From: Caldimonas sp.
GTDB lineage: Bacteria > Pseudomonadota > Gammaproteobacteria > Burkholderiales > Burkholderiaceae_C
Assembly: GCA_030150305.1 (NCBI GenBank)
Contig: JASLGD010000624.1
Coordinates: 1 to 9,798 of the forward strand
Direction: 5' to 3'
Length of the DNA stretch: 9,798 nucleotides
Position 1 is the stretch's first letter; each line of letters begins with the position of its first letter. Positions 1 through 6,869 of this stretch are shown piece after piece. The position numbers were made by a program, and so were the translations under genes. The notes beneath the pieces were generated by a model. It did not search any database and had not been told where the DNA came from. It was given only the letters and a program-made list of their open reading frames with translations.

Positions 1-677
1 GACCACGGCGCGTCGCGCAGCGCATCGAAGACACGGCGCAGGCGAACGACGACGGCGAGCGTGCGCGGCGCGATGCCGACGACGTCGGCGAAGCGGCGCT
101 GCAGCTGCCGCTCGCCGACGCCGGCGAGCGCCGCGAGCTCGGCGAGCGCGACGCGGCCTTCGCTCGCGTAGAGGCGCTCGACGCAGCGCTCGACGGCGGC
201 GTCGCGGCGACCCGCGTTCGCCGCGATGCGCCGCGCGACGAAGTCGGCGAGCGCGGCGCGCGCCGCGCGTTCATCGGCCGCGGTCGCGATGCGCTCGACG
301 AGCGACCGCGCCGCGTCGGCGCCGTGCAGCTCGGCGAGCGCGATGCGGCGATCCGTGCACGCGGCCATCGAACGGCCGGTGAACGCCCATGCGCCCGCGG
401 GCGTGAAGCGGACCGCGAGCACCGAAACCGGACCGCGCGAGCGCAGCACGAGCGGGCGTGTCAGCTGGCCCGCGAAGAGGAGCGGCGGCTGCGTCCGCCA
501 GCGGCCGCTGTCGTCGCGCTCTTCGTACGGCCGGCCGCGGTGGACGATCAGCTCGGCGCGGCCGTCGGGCGGGATCGCCTGCTCGTCGCCGTCCGCGTCG
601 GCGTCGAACGACCAGAGGCAGTGGACGTGCGCTGCAAGGGCCGGCTCGACAGCGACTTCCTGGTAGCGCGGCGTCAT
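1..677 (-). CDS. AraC-family transcriptional regulator with DUF6597-like N-terminal domain (3' end cut by window edge)
   Basis: This is a DNA-binding regulator; the 225 residues visible here lack only the last part of the second helix-turn-helix. Residues about 5-115 resemble the DUF6597 sensor domain of some AraC proteins: HCLWSF near residue 19, IPPDGRAELIVHRG at 35-48, then FAGQLTRPL and AVRFTPAG. Residues about 160-225 are the AraC DNA-binding domain: VALAELAALAGVGERQLQRR (176-195) is the first HTH, and GIAPRTLAVVVRLRRVF leads into the second. The ATG at 677-675 overlaps the glcF stop as ATGA, and no Shine-Dalgarno is visible, so translation is probably coupled to glcF. Position suggests it could regulate the glycolate oxidase operon or respond to a related metabolite, but nothing in the sequence shows the ligand or targets. 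The frame is open to the left edge without a stop. Confidence 0.9.
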   Translation of the reverse strand, partial: MTPRYQEVAVEPALAAHVHCLWSFDADADGDEQAIPPDGRAELIVHRGRPYEERDDSGRWRTQPPLLFAGQLTRPLVLRSRGPVSVLAVRFTPAGAWAFTGRSMAACTDRRIALAELHGADAARSLVERIATAADERAARAALADFVARRIAANAGRRDAAVERCVERLYASEGRVALAELAALAGVGERQLQRRFADVVGIAPRTLAVVVRLRRVFDALRDAPW

Positions 678-1963
678 CGCGCGAGCGCGTCGTCGAGCAC
701 CTCGATCCAGTGGCGCACCGGCGTCGTCGTGCCGCTCTGCAGATGCTGGATGCAGCCGATGTTGGCGGAGACGATCGCCGCCGCTGCGAGCGGAGCGAGC
801 TGGCCGAGCTTGCGGTCGCGCAGCGCGTTGGCGATCTCGGGTTGGAGCACCGAGTACGTTCCCGCCGAGCCGCAGCACAGGTGCGCTTCGTTGGCGGCGA
901 CGCGCACGTCGAAGCCGAGCGCGGCGAGCGACGTCTCGACGACGCCCTTCACGCGCTGCCCGTGCTGCAGGCTGCACGGCGGATGGAACGCGAGCCGCGG
1001 CAGGCGGCCGCGCTGCACGTCGTCGCGTGTCGCGTCGTCGCCAGCGGCGCGCCGCTCGGGCGGCAACGCGAGAAGGGGCTTCAGCGTCGGCACGAGGTCG
1101 GGCAACAGCTCGGCGATGTCGCGCGTCGCATCGGCGATGCGCCCCGCCTTGGCCGCGTACGCCGGATCGTGCGCGAGCGAATGACCGTACTCCTTGACGG
1201 TCACGCCGCAGCCCGACGCGTTCATCACGATCGCCTCGACCTCGCCGCGCTCGACCGCCGGCCACCAGGCGTCGACGTTGGCGCGCATCTGCGCGAGCGC
1301 GCCGTCGTGGTCGCTCGTGTGCAGGCGGATCGCGCCGCAGCAGCCGGCTGCGCCGGCGACGATCGTCTGGATGCCGGCGGCGTCGAGCACGCGCGCGGTC
1401 GCGGCGTTGATGTTCGGCGCCATCGCCGGCTGCACGCAGCCCGCGAGCAGCAGGACCTTGCGCGCATGCGTGCGCCGCGGCCAGCCGCGGTTGGGCGCAG
1501 GCGCGCGCGCCGGCACCTTGGCCTTCAGCGCGCCGGGCAAGAGGCCGCGCACCGCCTGGCCGAGCTTCATCGCCGGCGAGAAGAGCGGCGACGTCAGCCC
1601 TTCCTTCAGCGTCCAGCGCAGCGCCTGCTCGGCGGCCGGACGCGGCACGCGCTCGTCGACGATGCGCCGGCCGATCTCGACCAGGTTGCCGTACTGCACG
1701 CCCGACGGGCAAGTCGTCTCGCAGTTGCGGCACGTCAGGCAGCGGTCGAGATGAAGCTGGGTCGCGCGCGTCGGCGCATGGCCTTCGAGCACCTGCTTGA
1801 TGAGGTAGATGCGCCCGCGCGGCCCGTCGAGCTCGTCGCCGAGGAGCTGGTACGTCGGACACGTCGCGGTGCAAAAGCCGCAGTGCACGCACTTGCGCAG
1901 GATCGCCTCCGCTTCGACGCCCTCGGGCGTGCCGGCGAATTCGGGAGCGATCGCGGTCTGCAT
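674..1963 (-). CDS. glcF: Glycolate oxidase iron-sulfur subunit GlcF
   Basis: This 429-residue protein is the iron-sulfur subunit of the membrane-associated glycolate oxidase GlcDEF, which oxidises glycolate to glyoxylate and passes electrons toward the respiratory chain. Two ferredoxin-type [4Fe-4S] motifs are complete: C25-x2-C28-x2-C31-x3-C35-P and C75-x2-C78-x2-C81-x3-C85-P. The C-terminal half has the two cysteine-rich (CCG) domains of the family: GCVQP near 175 with AAGCCGA at 205-211, then HPPC at 327-330 with LCCGSAG at 362-368. E. coli GlcF is about 407 residues; a charged, Arg/Asp-rich stretch at about 301-322 between the CCG domains may account for the extra length. The ATG at 1963 has only a weak GGGA upstream. 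It lies 95 bp after glcE, the one sizeable gap in the operon, and its TGA overlaps the regulator start by 4 bp. Confidence 0.95.
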   Translation of the reverse strand: MQTAIAPEFAGTPEGVEAEAILRKCVHCGFCTATCPTYQLLGDELDGPRGRIYLIKQVLEGHAPTRATQLHLDRCLTCRNCETTCPSGVQYGNLVEIGRRIVDERVPRPAAEQALRWTLKEGLTSPLFSPAMKLGQAVRGLLPGALKAKVPARAPAPNRGWPRRTHARKVLLLAGCVQPAMAPNINAATARVLDAAGIQTIVAGAAGCCGAIRLHTSDHDGALAQMRANVDAWWPAVERGEVEAIVMNASGCGVTVKEYGHSLAHDPAYAAKAGRIADATRDIAELLPDLVPTLKPLLALPPERRAAGDDATRDDVQRGRLPRLAFHPPCSLQHGQRVKGVVETSLAALGFDVRVAANEAHLCCGSAGTYSVLQPEIANALRDRKLGQLAPLAAAAIVSANIGCIQHLQSGTTTPVRHWIEVLDDALAR

Positions 1964-1972
1964 GTCAGTCCC

Positions 1973-2038
1973 GCCCGGCCGCCCGAAGGGACCGACGCGC
2001 CCCCCCGGGGGGCAGCGAGCGCAGCGAGCGTGGGGGCC
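1973..2038. repeat. GC-rich intercistronic repeat element with palindrome and tandem 9-mer
   Basis: The glcE-glcF gap holds a C7G6 run at 2000-2012, whose last 12 bases are a perfect palindrome. A tandem duplication of CAGCGAGCG follows (2013-2021 and 2022-2030), then TGGGGGCC (2031-2038). The C-run can pair with the adjacent G-run or with the GGGGG at 2032-2036, so alternative hairpins are possible. This layout resembles GC-rich intercistronic repeats seen in many Burkholderiales genomes; that comparison is from memory. Such a structure could stabilise the upstream glcD-glcE message or reduce read-through into glcF. Only one copy is visible here. The outer limits are approximate. Confidence 0.6.
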
Positions 2039-2058
2039 TCATCGGCTGGGGATTCTCT

Positions 2059-3144
2059 TCAGAGGCCCGGGTAGAGGCGGCCCGGGTTGAGAATGCCCTT
2101 CGGATCGAAGGCGCGTTTCAGTCGCTCGTGGATCGCGCGCAGCGGCGGCGCGAGCGGCGCGAACGCTCCGGACGGCTTCGCGCGGGCACGGAACGCCGTG
2201 GCGTGGCCGCCGGCCGCCTCGGCCGCTGCGCGCACATCGGCTGCCGGCAGCGCAGTGACGAGCCAGCGCTCGGCGCCGTGCCAATCGATCAGCTCGTCGC
2301 CGGCGAGGCCGAGCGGCGGCGCCGTCGCCGGCAGCGACACGCGCCACAGCGTCGCATCGTGGTCGTCGATCGCTTCCTGCGCGGCGACGAAGAACGGGTC
2401 GGTGTGGTCGCGCAGGCTCTGCCAGAACGCGCTCGCGGTGGCCGGCTCGATCCGCTCGCCGCCGATCGCCGCCGCGCCCTCGGCGACCGCGGCTTCGGAG
2501 CCGCGCAGGCGGACGATCAGGTTGCCGTTCCACCACGCGCTGGCGTCGAGCGGCAACGGCCGTTGCCCCCACGCGTGCAGCATCGCGAGCGCTTCGGCGG
2601 GCTTGCAGTCGAACCGCGCGGTCGCCTCGGCTGCGGCGCGCGGCATGACCTTGAGCGAGACCTCGACGAGGACGCCGAGGATGCCGAGCGAGCCGGCGAC
2701 GAGGCGGGAGACGTCGTAGCCGGCGACGTTCTTGATCACGCGGCCGCCGAAGTGGAGCAGCTCGCCGGTGCCGCTCACCATCGCGACGCCGAGGACGTGG
2801 TCGCGCACCGCTCCCGCAGCCGCACGCGACGGTCCCGAGAGGCCGGCGGCGACCATGCCGCCGACCGTCGTCGCGGCGGTGAAGCGCGGTGGCTCGAACG
2901 CGAGGCACTGGCCGTGCGCCGCGAGCTGCGCTTCGAGGTCGACGAGCCGCATTCCCGCCGGCGCCGTGACGACGAGCTCGGTCGCCTCGTGGTCGGCTTC
3001 GCCTGCGAGCGCGGTCGTCTCGAGCAGCGTGCCGACCGGATCCTCGCCGTAGAAGTCCTTGCTGCCGCCGCCGCGGATGCGCAGCGGCTCGCCGGCCGCG
3101 TGCGCGGCGCGCACCTGCTCGACGATCGCCGTGACCGCATCCAT
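2059..3144 (-). CDS. glcE: Glycolate oxidase FAD-binding subunit GlcE
   Basis: This 361-residue protein is the second flavin-domain subunit of glycolate oxidase, close to the roughly 350 residues of E. coli GlcE. It has the PCMH-type FAD-binding layout: RIRGGGSKDFYG at 22-33 (pyrophosphate-binding loop), FEPP at 83-86, TVGGMVAAGLSGP at 93-105, VIKNVAGYDVSRL at 136-148, then the family C-terminus FDPKGILNPGRLY at 346-358. It lacks the longer catalytic cap of GlcD, as expected for GlcE. The ATG at 3144 lies 10 bp after the glcD stop, and a good Shine-Dalgarno (TAGGAG, 3152-3157) overlaps that stop codon. This fixes the start and implies tight coupling to glcD. It should work only in complex with GlcD and GlcF at the inner face of the cytoplasmic membrane. 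Confidence 0.95.
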   Translation of the reverse strand: MDAVTAIVEQVRAAHAAGEPLRIRGGGSKDFYGEDPVGTLLETTALAGEADHEATELVVTAPAGMRLVDLEAQLAAHGQCLAFEPPRFTAATTVGGMVAAGLSGPSRAAAGAVRDHVLGVAMVSGTGELLHFGGRVIKNVAGYDVSRLVAGSLGILGVLVEVSLKVMPRAAAEATARFDCKPAEALAMLHAWGQRPLPLDASAWWNGNLIVRLRGSEAAVAEGAAAIGGERIEPATASAFWQSLRDHTDPFFVAAQEAIDDHDATLWRVSLPATAPPLGLAGDELIDWHGAERWLVTALPAADVRAAAEAAGGHATAFRARAKPSGAFAPLAPPLRAIHERLKRAFDPKGILNPGRLYPGL

Positions 3145-3151
3145 CGCGCAG

Positions 3152-3157
3152 CTCCTA
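3152..3157 (-). promoter_or_regulatory. Ribosome binding site of glcE overlapping the glcD stop codon
   Basis: On the minus strand TAGGAG ends 7 bases before the glcE ATG. Its first three bases are the TAG stop of glcD, so terminating and initiating ribosomes meet at the same site. Confidence 0.75.
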
Positions 3158-4660
3158 GAACCGCGGCAGGTCGGGAAACGCGAGCAGGCCGCGCTTGACG
3201 TGCATGCGTCCGTACTCGGCGCAGCGCACGAGCGTCGGAATCACCTTGCCGGGGTTGAGCCGGCCGTCGGGGTCGAAGGCGCGCTTGATCGCCTCCATCT
3301 GCGCGCGCTCGGCGGCCGAGAACTGCACGCACATCGACGACAGCTTCTCGACGCCGACGCCGTGCTCGCCGGTGACGGTGCCGCCCATCGCGACGCTCAG
3401 CTCGAGGATCTCGGCCCCGAACGCTTCGGCGCGGTGCAGCTCGTCGGCATCGTTGGCGTCGAACAGGATCAGCGGGTGCAGGTTGCCGTCGCCGGCGTGG
3501 AAGACGTTGACGCAGCGAAGCCCGTGCTTGGTCTCCATCTCGGCGATCGCGGTCAGCATGTCGGCGAGGCGCTTGCGCGGGATCGTCGAGTCCATGCACA
3601 TGTAGTCGGGGCTGATGCGGCCGCTCGCCGGAAACGCGTTCTTGCGCCCGCTCCAGAAGCGCAGCCGCTGCGCCTCGTTCTCGCTCGCCTCGATCCGCGT
3701 CGCGCCGCACGCGGCGAGGACGTCGGCCATGCGCTGCGCCTCGTGCTCGACCGCTGCGGCCGTGCCGTCGCTCTCGCAGAGCAGGATCGCGGCGGCGTCG
3801 AGGTCGTAGCCGGCGTGGACGAAGCTTTCGACCGCCGCGGCCATCCGCTTGTCCATCATCTCGAGGCCCGCCGGGATGATGCCCGCGGCGATGATCGCCG
3901 CGACCGCGTCGCCGGCGTGGCGCACGTCGGCGAAGCTCGCCATGATGCAGCGCGCCGTCTCGGGCATCGGCAACAGCTTGACCGTGACTTCGAAGATGAC
4001 GGCGAGCATGCCTTCGCTGCCGACGACGGCGGCGAGCAGGTCCAGACCCGGCGAGTCGAGCGCGTCGCCGCCGAACGTCACCGGCTCGCCGGCGGCGGTG
4101 AAGCCGCGCACCTTCAGCACGTTGTGCAGCGTGAGGCCGTACTTGAGGCAATGCACGCCGCCCGAGTTCTCGGCGACGTTGCCGCCGATCGAGCAGGCGA
4201 TCTGGCTGCTCGGGTCCGGCGCATAGAAGAGACGGTGCGGTGCGGCGGCTTCGCTGATCGCGAGGTTGCGAACTCCGCTCTGCACGGTCGCGGTCCGCGC
4301 CTTCGGATCGAGGGCGACGATGCGGTTGAACTTGGCGAGGCTGAGCGTGACGCCGAGCGGGTCGGGGAGCGCGCCGCCCGAGAGGCCGGTGCCGGCGCCG
4401 CGTGCGACGACCGGCACCTCGAGCCGGTGGCACGTCGCGAGCACGTCGGCGACCTGGCGCTCGGTCTCGGGCAGGGCGACGGCGAGCGGCTGCTCGCGGT
4501 AGGCGGTGAGGCCGTCGCATTCGTACGGCACCGTTTCCTCGCGTCGCCAGAGCAGCGCGTGCGCCGGCAGGACGCGACCGAGCGCGTCGACGACCTCGGC
4601 CTGGCGACGCTGGCGCTCGGGCGCCGCGCGCGTCGCGGTGGCGGGCAGCGGCGCGTTCAC
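3155..4660 (-). CDS. glcD: Glycolate oxidase catalytic FAD subunit GlcD
   Basis: This 501-residue flavoprotein (E. coli GlcD is about 499) is the catalytic subunit that oxidises glycolate, and in relatives D-lactate, to the 2-oxo acid. The PCMH FAD-binding domain carries GAGTGLSGG (88-96), PDPSSQIACSIGGN (148-161) followed by a conserved ENSGG, and VGSEG (213-217). The C-terminal FAD-oxidase domain has HAGDGNLHP (388-396), GEHGVG (431-436) and DPDGRLNPGK (463-472), all hallmarks of the GlcD/D-lactate dehydrogenase family. The presence of glcE and glcF downstream favours glycolate oxidase over a stand-alone D-lactate or D-2-hydroxyglutarate dehydrogenase. The start is GTG at 4660, only 7 bp after the phaM stop and without a clear Shine-Dalgarno. 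The first 20 or so residues are not family-conserved, so a slightly different start is possible. Confidence 0.95.
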   Translation of the reverse strand: MNAPLPATATRAAPERQRRQAEVVDALGRVLPAHALLWRREETVPYECDGLTAYREQPLAVALPETERQVADVLATCHRLEVPVVARGAGTGLSGGALPDPLGVTLSLAKFNRIVALDPKARTATVQSGVRNLAISEAAAPHRLFYAPDPSSQIACSIGGNVAENSGGVHCLKYGLTLHNVLKVRGFTAAGEPVTFGGDALDSPGLDLLAAVVGSEGMLAVIFEVTVKLLPMPETARCIMASFADVRHAGDAVAAIIAAGIIPAGLEMMDKRMAAAVESFVHAGYDLDAAAILLCESDGTAAAVEHEAQRMADVLAACGATRIEASENEAQRLRFWSGRKNAFPASGRISPDYMCMDSTIPRKRLADMLTAIAEMETKHGLRCVNVFHAGDGNLHPLILFDANDADELHRAEAFGAEILELSVAMGGTVTGEHGVGVEKLSSMCVQFSAAERAQMEAIKRAFDPDGRLNPGKVIPTLVRCAEYGRMHVKRGLLAFPDLPRF

Positions 4661-4667
4661 TGCGCGG

Positions 4668-5345
4668 TCACGCTGCCGTCGCCGCGCTCTTCGCGCGTTC
4701 GGCCGCCGCCTTGGTGCGCTTGCGCTTCGCCGGCGCGCTGCCGCCGGCAGCCTTGTCCGCGGCCTTGGCGGCGGATGCGAGCGCGCGCGCGGGCGCGCCG
4801 GCCGCCGTCTTCATCGCCTGTCCGGCGGCGTCGAACGACTGCTTGACCATGCCGCTCGCGAGCGCCTTCGCGGCGTCGGCCGCGGTGTCCTTCATCGCGT
4901 TGGTCGCGAGCTGCGCGAACTGCGATGTCAGCGCGCCCCACCATTGCATCGGATCGACCGCCGCCTGCGCCTTGTCGCCCGGCTTGGCGGGCTCCTTCGC
5001 AGGCTCGCGCTTCGCGACCGCAGGCGCCGGCTCCCGCGCCCGCGGCGGCCGGATCTTCAGCGTCTCGGTGAGGTCGGCCATCGGCACGTTCATCGTCTTC
5101 AGCGTCGTCAGCGTCATGCGCTGCACCTCGAGCGCCTGGATCGTCGCCGCGAGCATGCGTGCGTTCTGCTCGAGCCAGTACTGCACCGTGCGCAACTCGT
5201 TGATGCGCTTCTCGATCTCGGCCGGGTCGAGCGTCGGCGCGACCCACTGGCCGATCCCGGGCAGCGTGCTGCCTGCGCTCTTGACGAGGTTCTGCAGGAA
5301 GTCGAAGCCGGGAACGAGTTTGCCGAAGCCGGACACGTCGCTCAT
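4668..5345 (-). CDS. phaM: PhaM-type polyhydroxyalkanoate granule regulatory protein
   Basis: This 225-residue protein matches PhaM, a granule-associated protein that in Ralstonia eutropha activates PHA synthase and tethers PHA granules to the nucleoid. The conserved N-terminal module is plain: FGKLVPGFDFLQNL (7-20), WVAPTLDPAEIEKRINEL (34-51), VQYWLEQNARMLAATIQALE (54-73) and MTLTTLKTMNVPM (77-89). A Pro/Lys linker (about 100-128), an Ala-rich amphipathic region with paired tryptophans (QWWGALTSQF, 134-143), and a strongly basic Lys/Arg/Ala tail (about 190-225, with PAKRKRTKAAAER) follow. The tail resembles the histone-H1-like tail that binds DNA in PhaM. The ATG at 5345 has a strong Shine-Dalgarno (AGAGGAGA, 5351-5358). 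It is likely the first gene of a unit continuing into glcDEF; a functional link between them is inference. Confidence 0.88.
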   Translation of the reverse strand: MSDVSGFGKLVPGFDFLQNLVKSAGSTLPGIGQWVAPTLDPAEIEKRINELRTVQYWLEQNARMLAATIQALEVQRMTLTTLKTMNVPMADLTETLKIRPPRAREPAPAVAKREPAKEPAKPGDKAQAAVDPMQWWGALTSQFAQLATNAMKDTAADAAKALASGMVKQSFDAAGQAMKTAAGAPARALASAAKAADKAAGGSAPAKRKRTKAAAERAKSAATAA

Positions 5346-5350
5346 CCAAG

Positions 5351-5358
5351 TCTCCTCT
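5351..5358 (-). promoter_or_regulatory. Strong ribosome binding site of phaM
   Basis: Minus-strand AGAGGAGA ends 5 bases before the phaM ATG. It is one of the best Shine-Dalgarno matches in the window and confirms the start at 5345. Confidence 0.75.
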
Positions 5359-5375
5359 CTCGTTGGTGTCGGGCG

Positions 5376-5404
5376 ATTGTGGCCGCGTCGCGGCGGCGTG
5401 TCCT
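5376..5404 (-). promoter_or_regulatory. Candidate sigma-70 promoter for phaM-glcDEF
   Basis: On the minus strand the -35-like AGGACA (5399-5404) is separated by exactly 17 bp from the -10-like CACAAT (5376-5381). Each matches 4 of 6 consensus bases. The -35 overlaps the last base of the upstream TraB/GumN stop codon, and transcription would start near 5369, about 24 bases before the phaM ATG. The spacer contains an inverted repeat (GCCGCGTCGCGGC, 5382-5394) that could be an operator or a short hairpin. This is a prediction from spacing and consensus only. Confidence 0.45.
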
Positions 5405-6366
5405 CAGCGATCGAAGCGCACCGCCTCGACGGCGAAGCCGCGCCGCGCGAGGAGCGCGGGAAGGCCGTTGGGGCCGGCCATGTGCAGGCTGCCGACCGCA
5501 GCGAACACGGAGCCGTTGCCGTGCAGCTTCTCGATCGCCGCGGCGAGCGACGGGTTGCGGTCGTCGAGCATCCGCTTCAGCGCGTCGCGCTCGGCAGCGG
5601 TGTGGAGGCAGTCGCACCAGCGCTCGTAGCCTTCGAGCTCGCCGAGGTCGCTCGCGCTCCACGCCTTGGCGAGCCGCGCGAGCATCGGCCGCGCTCGCCC
5701 CGACTCGAGCTCGTCGAGCCCGCTCGTCACGAACTCGATCGTCGCCGCCGGAGTCGGCATCGCGAGCGCCGCGAGTTGCGACTCGGGCGTCTCCAGCGAC
5801 ACCGTCGGCTTGTCGAGGCTGCGCGCGACGACGCCGAGCATGAGGTCGATTCCGTACGACGGATCGAGGCCGTCGCGCCGTGCCGCGAGCACCGTCAGCG
5901 TCGCGATCTGGAACTCGGGCGCGAGCCCGCGCATCGCCGCCGCGTCGACGCATTCGGCGGCGAAGCGACGCTCGATGCGCGCCGCGAGCGACGCCGGCAA
6001 CGCGCTCGCACCGCGGCTGCGCATCGCGCTCGAGAGGCGTGCCTGCATGTCGGCGTCGAGCAGATCGATCTCGAGCGCGAGGGTGTCGCTGGCGGCGAGC
6101 GCCGCGGTCGTGCGCGGGCCCGGGAACATCCACTCGAAGCGGGCGACGTGGATCGTGCCGTAGAGGTACGACGTCGTGCCGTCGCGACGGACCCGCCAGA
6201 GATAGCCGCGGTCCCTGGCGTCGCGCATGCCGGCAGCGATGCGCTGCGGGTCGGGCGCGGCGGCCTGTGGCGGGCAGTCGGCCGTCGCGGCCGGCTGGGC
6301 CAGCGCGTGCGATGCGACGAGCGCGGCGAGCGAGAGCAGCCACGCGAGGCAGCGGCGAGCGGTCAT
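5404..6366 (-). CDS. TraB/GumN (Tiki-like) family protein, secreted
   Basis: This 320-residue protein belongs to the TraB/GumN family, which includes the Tiki metalloproteases. A signal peptide is visible at 1-23: basic MTARR, hydrophobic core LAWLLSLAALVASH, and ALA before Gln, so it should be exported to the periplasm. The mature part has the two family GxxH motifs, GTIH (70-73, within YLYGTIHV) and GSLH (292-295, within GSLHMAGPNGLP). It also has the conserved Glu in LALEIDL (97-103) and the central YGIDLML with LETPESQL segments (171-198). The ATG at 6366 has a near-perfect Shine-Dalgarno (AAGGAG, 6375-6380) and overlaps the protease stop as ATGA. It ends the three-gene operon. Bacterial members are mostly uncharacterised, so activity as a peptidase is inferred from the conserved motifs. 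Confidence 0.9.
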   Translation of the reverse strand: MTARRCLAWLLSLAALVASHALAQPAATADCPPQAAAPDPQRIAAGMRDARDRGYLWRVRRDGTTSYLYGTIHVARFEWMFPGPRTTAALAASDTLALEIDLLDADMQARLSSAMRSRGASALPASLAARIERRFAAECVDAAAMRGLAPEFQIATLTVLAARRDGLDPSYGIDLMLGVVARSLDKPTVSLETPESQLAALAMPTPAATIEFVTSGLDELESGRARPMLARLAKAWSASDLGELEGYERWCDCLHTAAERDALKRMLDDRNPSLAAAIEKLHGNGSVFAAVGSLHMAGPNGLPALLARRGFAVEAVRFDR

Positions 6367-6869
6367 CGCGGTGTCTCCTTGTCGCCCGTGCCGAGCTCGA
6401 CGCGCAGCACGTTGTCGCGTTGCTGCCAATGGAGCCTCCCGAGCACGTCCATGCCGAGCAGCGGGCTGTCGAGGCGCGGCAGCGCGACGATGCGCAGCCG
6501 CTCGACGCGGACGCCGCCGTCGAGCGCGAGGTCGGCGCGCACGACGCGCCCGTTGACCGCGCCGCCGGCCGTGCTCGACCGCACCGTTCCCTCGCCGGGC
6601 AGGCCGAGGCGCTCGGCGAGCTCGGCGGGGATCGCGACGCCGCTCGCGCCGGTGTCGACGAGGAAGTCGACGGCATGGCCGTTGAGCCGGCCCGGCCAGT
6701 GGTAGTGGCCGTCGGGACCGCGCCGGATCTCGACGATGCCCTCGGCGCTCGTCGTGAACGCGGTCTTCAGCGCTTCGTGCTCGCGCCACTGCCAGCCGAC
6801 GAACACGAGCGCGCCGAGGAGGAGCCAGACCGTCGCGAACTTGAGCGACTGCGGCAGCTCGGCCGTCAT
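6363..6869 (-). CDS. Membrane-anchored retropepsin-like aspartic protease
   Basis: This 168-residue protein is a single-domain, pepsin/retropepsin-clan (clan AA, TIGR02281-like) aspartic protease. One transmembrane helix lies at about 11-26 (FATVWLLLGALVFVGW), and the catalytic domain follows, probably in the periplasm. The active-site motif is FLVDTGASGVAIP (69-81) with catalytic Asp72. The second family signature, LLGMDVLGRL (137-146), supports the fold. As in retropepsins, one DTG per chain means it must dimerise. WPGRLNGH just before the first motif is also typical of this bacterial group. The ATG at 6869 overlaps the hydrolase stop (ATGA), and its own stop overlaps the TraB/GumN start in the same way. 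No strong Shine-Dalgarno is seen, so coupling to the upstream gene is likely. The natural substrate is unknown. Confidence 0.9.
   Translation of the reverse strand: MTAELPQSLKFATVWLLLGALVFVGWQWREHEALKTAFTTSAEGIVEIRRGPDGHYHWPGRLNGHAVDFLVDTGASGVAIPAELAERLGLPGEGTVRSSTAGGAVNGRVVRADLALDGGVRVERLRIVALPRLDSPLLGMDVLGRLHWQQRDNVLRVELGTGDKETPR
6375..6380 (-). promoter_or_regulatory. Strong ribosome binding site of the TraB/GumN gene
   Basis: Minus-strand AAGGAG lies 8 bases before the ATG at 6366, inside the end of the protease gene. It selects this ATG as the start, in agreement with the signal peptide that begins there. Confidence 0.8.

Noticed and set aside
2000..2036. Rho-independent terminator between glcE and glcF
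   Set aside because: The C/G palindrome is not followed by a T-run on the transcribed strand, and glcF needs the upstream promoter as far as can be seen. A repeat element is the better reading.
226..2074. Plus-strand open frames of 146 to 538 codons over glcF and the AraC gene
   Set aside because: They show no recognisable domains and are Arg/Ala/Ser-rich. The minus-strand genes in the same place have diagnostic motifs and ATGA or RBS-supported starts.
2775..4846. Very long open frames overlapping glcD on both strands (about 580-595 codons)
   Set aside because: They are Arg/Ala-rich with no family motifs and lie over glcD, whose motifs are complete. Such frames are expected in very GC-rich DNA, where stop codons are rare.
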